This document shows, in pieces, positions 38,598 through 40,333 of a stretch of DNA of 40,333 bases; position 1 is the first letter of the stretch; every line of letters starts with the position of its first letter. This DNA comes from Bacteroidales bacterium UBA4345. Its GTDB lineage: Bacteria; Bacteroidota; Bacteroidia; Bacteroidales; Paludibacteraceae. The DNA is taken from the NCBI GenBank assembly GCA_002396385.1, contig DGTD01000091.1:1-40333 (forward strand), written 5' to 3'. Both the position numbers and the translations under genes were made by a program. The notes below the pieces were generated by a model. It did not search any database, was not told the origin of the DNA, and saw only the letters and a list, made by a program, of their open reading frames with translations.

Positions 38598-40187
38598 ATG
38601 GAAAAAAGACTATTACTCGGCGACGAGGCTATTGCCTTAGGTGCTATTCACGCTGGACTTAGCGGTGTTTACGCCTACCCTGGCACTCCTTCAACCGAGA
38701 TTACTGAGTTCATCCAGTCTAATCCATTGGCTAAGGAACGTAACATCCACAGCCGTTGGAGTACAAACGAGAAAACAGCCATGGAGGCTGCCCTTGGCAT
38801 GAGTTACGCAGGTAAGCGCGCGCTAGTGTGTATGAAGCATGTGGGCATGAATGTGTGTGCCGACGCTTTTGTCAACAGCGCTGTAACGGGAGTAAACGGA
38901 GGTTTAGTGGTGCTTGCAGCCGACGACCCTAGCATGCACAGCAGCCAGAACGAGCAAGACAGCCGTTTTTACGGCAAATTTGCAATGATTCCTATTTTCG
39001 AGCCATCGAACCAGCAAGAGGCTTACGACATGATGTCGGCCGCTTTCGAATTGAGCGAGTCGCTCAAACTGCCGGTTTTGATGCGTGTGGTTACCCGTTT
39101 GGCGCACAGCCGCGCTGCTGTTGAAATTAAAGAGGCTACTGCAGAAAATGGGTTGAACCCAGATACCGACCGCCATTGGGTTCTGCTTCCAGGCATTGCC
39201 CGCAAACAGTACCTACTGCTCGTTGAGAAACAGAAAGACATGCTGAAGGCTGCCGAGGCTTCTAAATACAATTTCCTGAACAAGGTTGCTGGCAAAAAGA
39301 CAGGTATTATTGCCTGCGGTATCGCCTACAACTATGTATGTGAATCGGTTGGACCTAATGTTCCTATCGTGAAGATCTCACAATATCCGCTTCCTGAAGA
39401 CAAGATTCGCGAACTGGCTAGTGTATGCGACGAACTGATAGTTTTTGAAGACGGACAGCCTGTTGTTGAAAATGACATCCGCGGACTGCTAGGTGCCAAC
39501 TATTGCATTAAGGGCCGCTTGACTGGCGACCTTCCACGCACAGGCGAGCTCGACCCTGATAATGTGGCTAAAGCCTTAGGCGTGGCTGCGGAACTTTCGT
39601 TCGGTACGGCTAAAAATCTGGCCAACCGTCCTCCTCAACTGTGTAACGGATGTGGACACCGTGATGTTTACACCGCCCTTAACAAAGTGGCTGCTGAATA
39701 TCCGAACCACCGTATATTTGGCGATATAGGCTGTTATACGCTTGGTGCACTGCCTCCATTCCAGTCGTTGGCAAGTTGTGTTGACATGGGCGCCAGCATA
39801 ACGATGGCAAAAGGAGCAGCCGATGCTGGTTTGTTCCCTTCTATCGCCGTAATTGGTGACTCGACTTTCACACACAGCGGCATGACCGGCCTGCTTGACG
39901 CGGTGAACGAGAATTCGAACATCACTGTTGTTATCAGCGACAACCTGACCACCGGTATGACTGGCGGACAAGACTCTGCCGGAACCAACAAGTTCGAAGC
40001 CATCTGTTTGGGTTTGGGCGTTGCTCCTGAACACGTGAGAGTGGTTGTTCCATTACCTAAGAACATGGATGAGATTACAAGAATTATCCGTGAAGAAATT
40101 GAATATAAGGGTGTCAGTGTCATCATTCCTCGTCGTGAGTGTATGCAGACATTGCAGCGTCATTTAAGAGAAAAGAAGAACAAGTAA
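38598..40187 (+). CDS. iorA: Indolepyruvate:ferredoxin oxidoreductase alpha subunit
   Basis: A 529-residue thiamine-diphosphate enzyme that oxidatively decarboxylates aryl pyruvates from aromatic amino acids to aryl acetyl-CoA with ferredoxin, or runs in reverse. The N-terminal pyrimidine-binding part has GLSGVYAYPGTPSTEITEF and RWSTNEKTAMEAALGMSYAG; the C-terminal ThDP part has RPPQLCNGCGHRDVY, IFGDIGCYTLGALPPF and IAVIGDSTFTHSGMTG. Archaeal IorA is over 600 residues with a C-terminal double [4Fe-4S] ferredoxin domain; here the chain ends after the core (CMQTLQRHLREKKNK), a form I believe is usual in Bacteroides. The stop overlaps iorB by one base (TAATG). Confidence 0.92.
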   Translation: MEKRLLLGDEAIALGAIHAGLSGVYAYPGTPSTEITEFIQSNPLAKERNIHSRWSTNEKTAMEAALGMSYAGKRALVCMKHVGMNVCADAFVNSAVTGVNGGLVVLAADDPSMHSSQNEQDSRFYGKFAMIPIFEPSNQQEAYDMMSAAFELSESLKLPVLMRVVTRLAHSRAAVEIKEATAENGLNPDTDRHWVLLPGIARKQYLLLVEKQKDMLKAAEASKYNFLNKVAGKKTGIIACGIAYNYVCESVGPNVPIVKISQYPLPEDKIRELASVCDELIVFEDGQPVVENDIRGLLGANYCIKGRLTGDLPRTGELDPDNVAKALGVAAELSFGTAKNLANRPPQLCNGCGHRDVYTALNKVAAEYPNHRIFGDIGCYTLGALPPFQSLASCVDMGASITMAKGAADAGLFPSIAVIGDSTFTHSGMTGLLDAVNENSNITVVISDNLTTGMTGGQDSAGTNKFEAICLGLGVAPEHVRVVVPLPKNMDEITRIIREEIEYKGVSVIIPRRECMQTLQRHLREKKNK

Positions 40188-40333
40188 TGAAAAAAGATAT
40201 TATTTTGTGTGGTGTAGGCGGACAGGGAATCCTTTCCATCGCCACAATCATCGGACAGGCTGCTACTGAAGCTGGCCTGTATTTGAAGCAGGCAGAAGTT
40301 CACGGCATGAGCCAGCGTGGCGGTGACGTGCAG
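40187..40333 (+). CDS. iorB: Indolepyruvate:ferredoxin oxidoreductase beta subunit, cut by window end
   Basis: The first 49 residues of a protein that runs off the right edge (full IorB is about 190-200). The start MKKDIILCGVGGQGILSIA and the segment KQAEVHGMSQRGGDVQ are the hallmark of the gamma/beta subunit of 2-oxoacid:ferredoxin oxidoreductases of the IorB type. The ATG shares its first base with the TAA of iorA, so the two subunits are translationally coupled. Confidence 0.93.
   Translation, partial: MKKDIILCGVGGQGILSIATIIGQAATEAGLYLKQAEVHGMSQRGGDVQ

Overview
The window looks like chromosomal DNA of a Bacteroidales bacterium (phylum Bacteroidota). Supporting signs are Bacteroidota-type promoters (-33 TTTG, -7 TAnnTTTG), no clear Shine-Dalgarno sites, a hybrid two-component system beside a polysaccharide-degrading enzyme, a T9SS-type C-terminal sorting domain, many SPII lipoproteins, and a conserved Cys-rich N-terminus known from Bacteroidales OmpA-like proteins. 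The genus cannot be read from the sequence.

Layout. 1-810 has no intact gene: it holds a promoter with direct repeats for a gene off the left edge, a strong minus-strand terminator and a decayed coding remnant. 810-2241 carries a lipoprotein with a long structured leader and a YoeB-type toxin-antitoxin pair. 2564-9356 is a small mannan-utilisation locus: a GH26-CBM-GH5 double mannanase and the HTCS sensor-regulator just upstream. 9676-12675 has an unknown lipoprotein, a secreted YD-repeat protein and a VanW-family protein. 12709-18302 holds a giant exonuclease-RecQ-UvrD fusion and, convergent to it with overlapping stop codons, an RNase HI with a zinc-ribbon tail. 18737-22244 has two unknown secreted proteins, a NUDIX hydrolase, a LEA2-like lipoprotein and a candidate small RNA.

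22283-23868 is a peroxide-defence operon (glutathione peroxidase, two small proteins, OhrR/MarR repressor) with a palindrome at its promoter. 23986-27256 has an OmpA-like protein and a divergent pair, the RNA ligase gene rtcB and a WYL regulator, sharing a palindromic operator candidate. 27474-28751 has a membrane-anchored unknown and an HU protein.

28962-37207 is a seven-gene heme operon on the minus strand, in transcription order hemN-hemG-hemE-hemAC-hemD-hemB-hemL, with five genes joined by 1-10 base overlaps. Its most unusual member is a HemA-HemC fusion in which HemA lacks most of its dimerisation domain and HemC lacks its whole third domain, including the cysteine that normally holds the dipyrromethane cofactor. 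This is the best candidate for something undescribed. It is followed by a Fic protein whose inhibitory glutamate is replaced by methionine, and by the two subunits of indolepyruvate:ferredoxin oxidoreductase, the second cut by the window edge.

No tRNA, rRNA, CRISPR array, prophage or intact insertion sequence was seen. All functional calls are from reading protein motifs; no database search was run.
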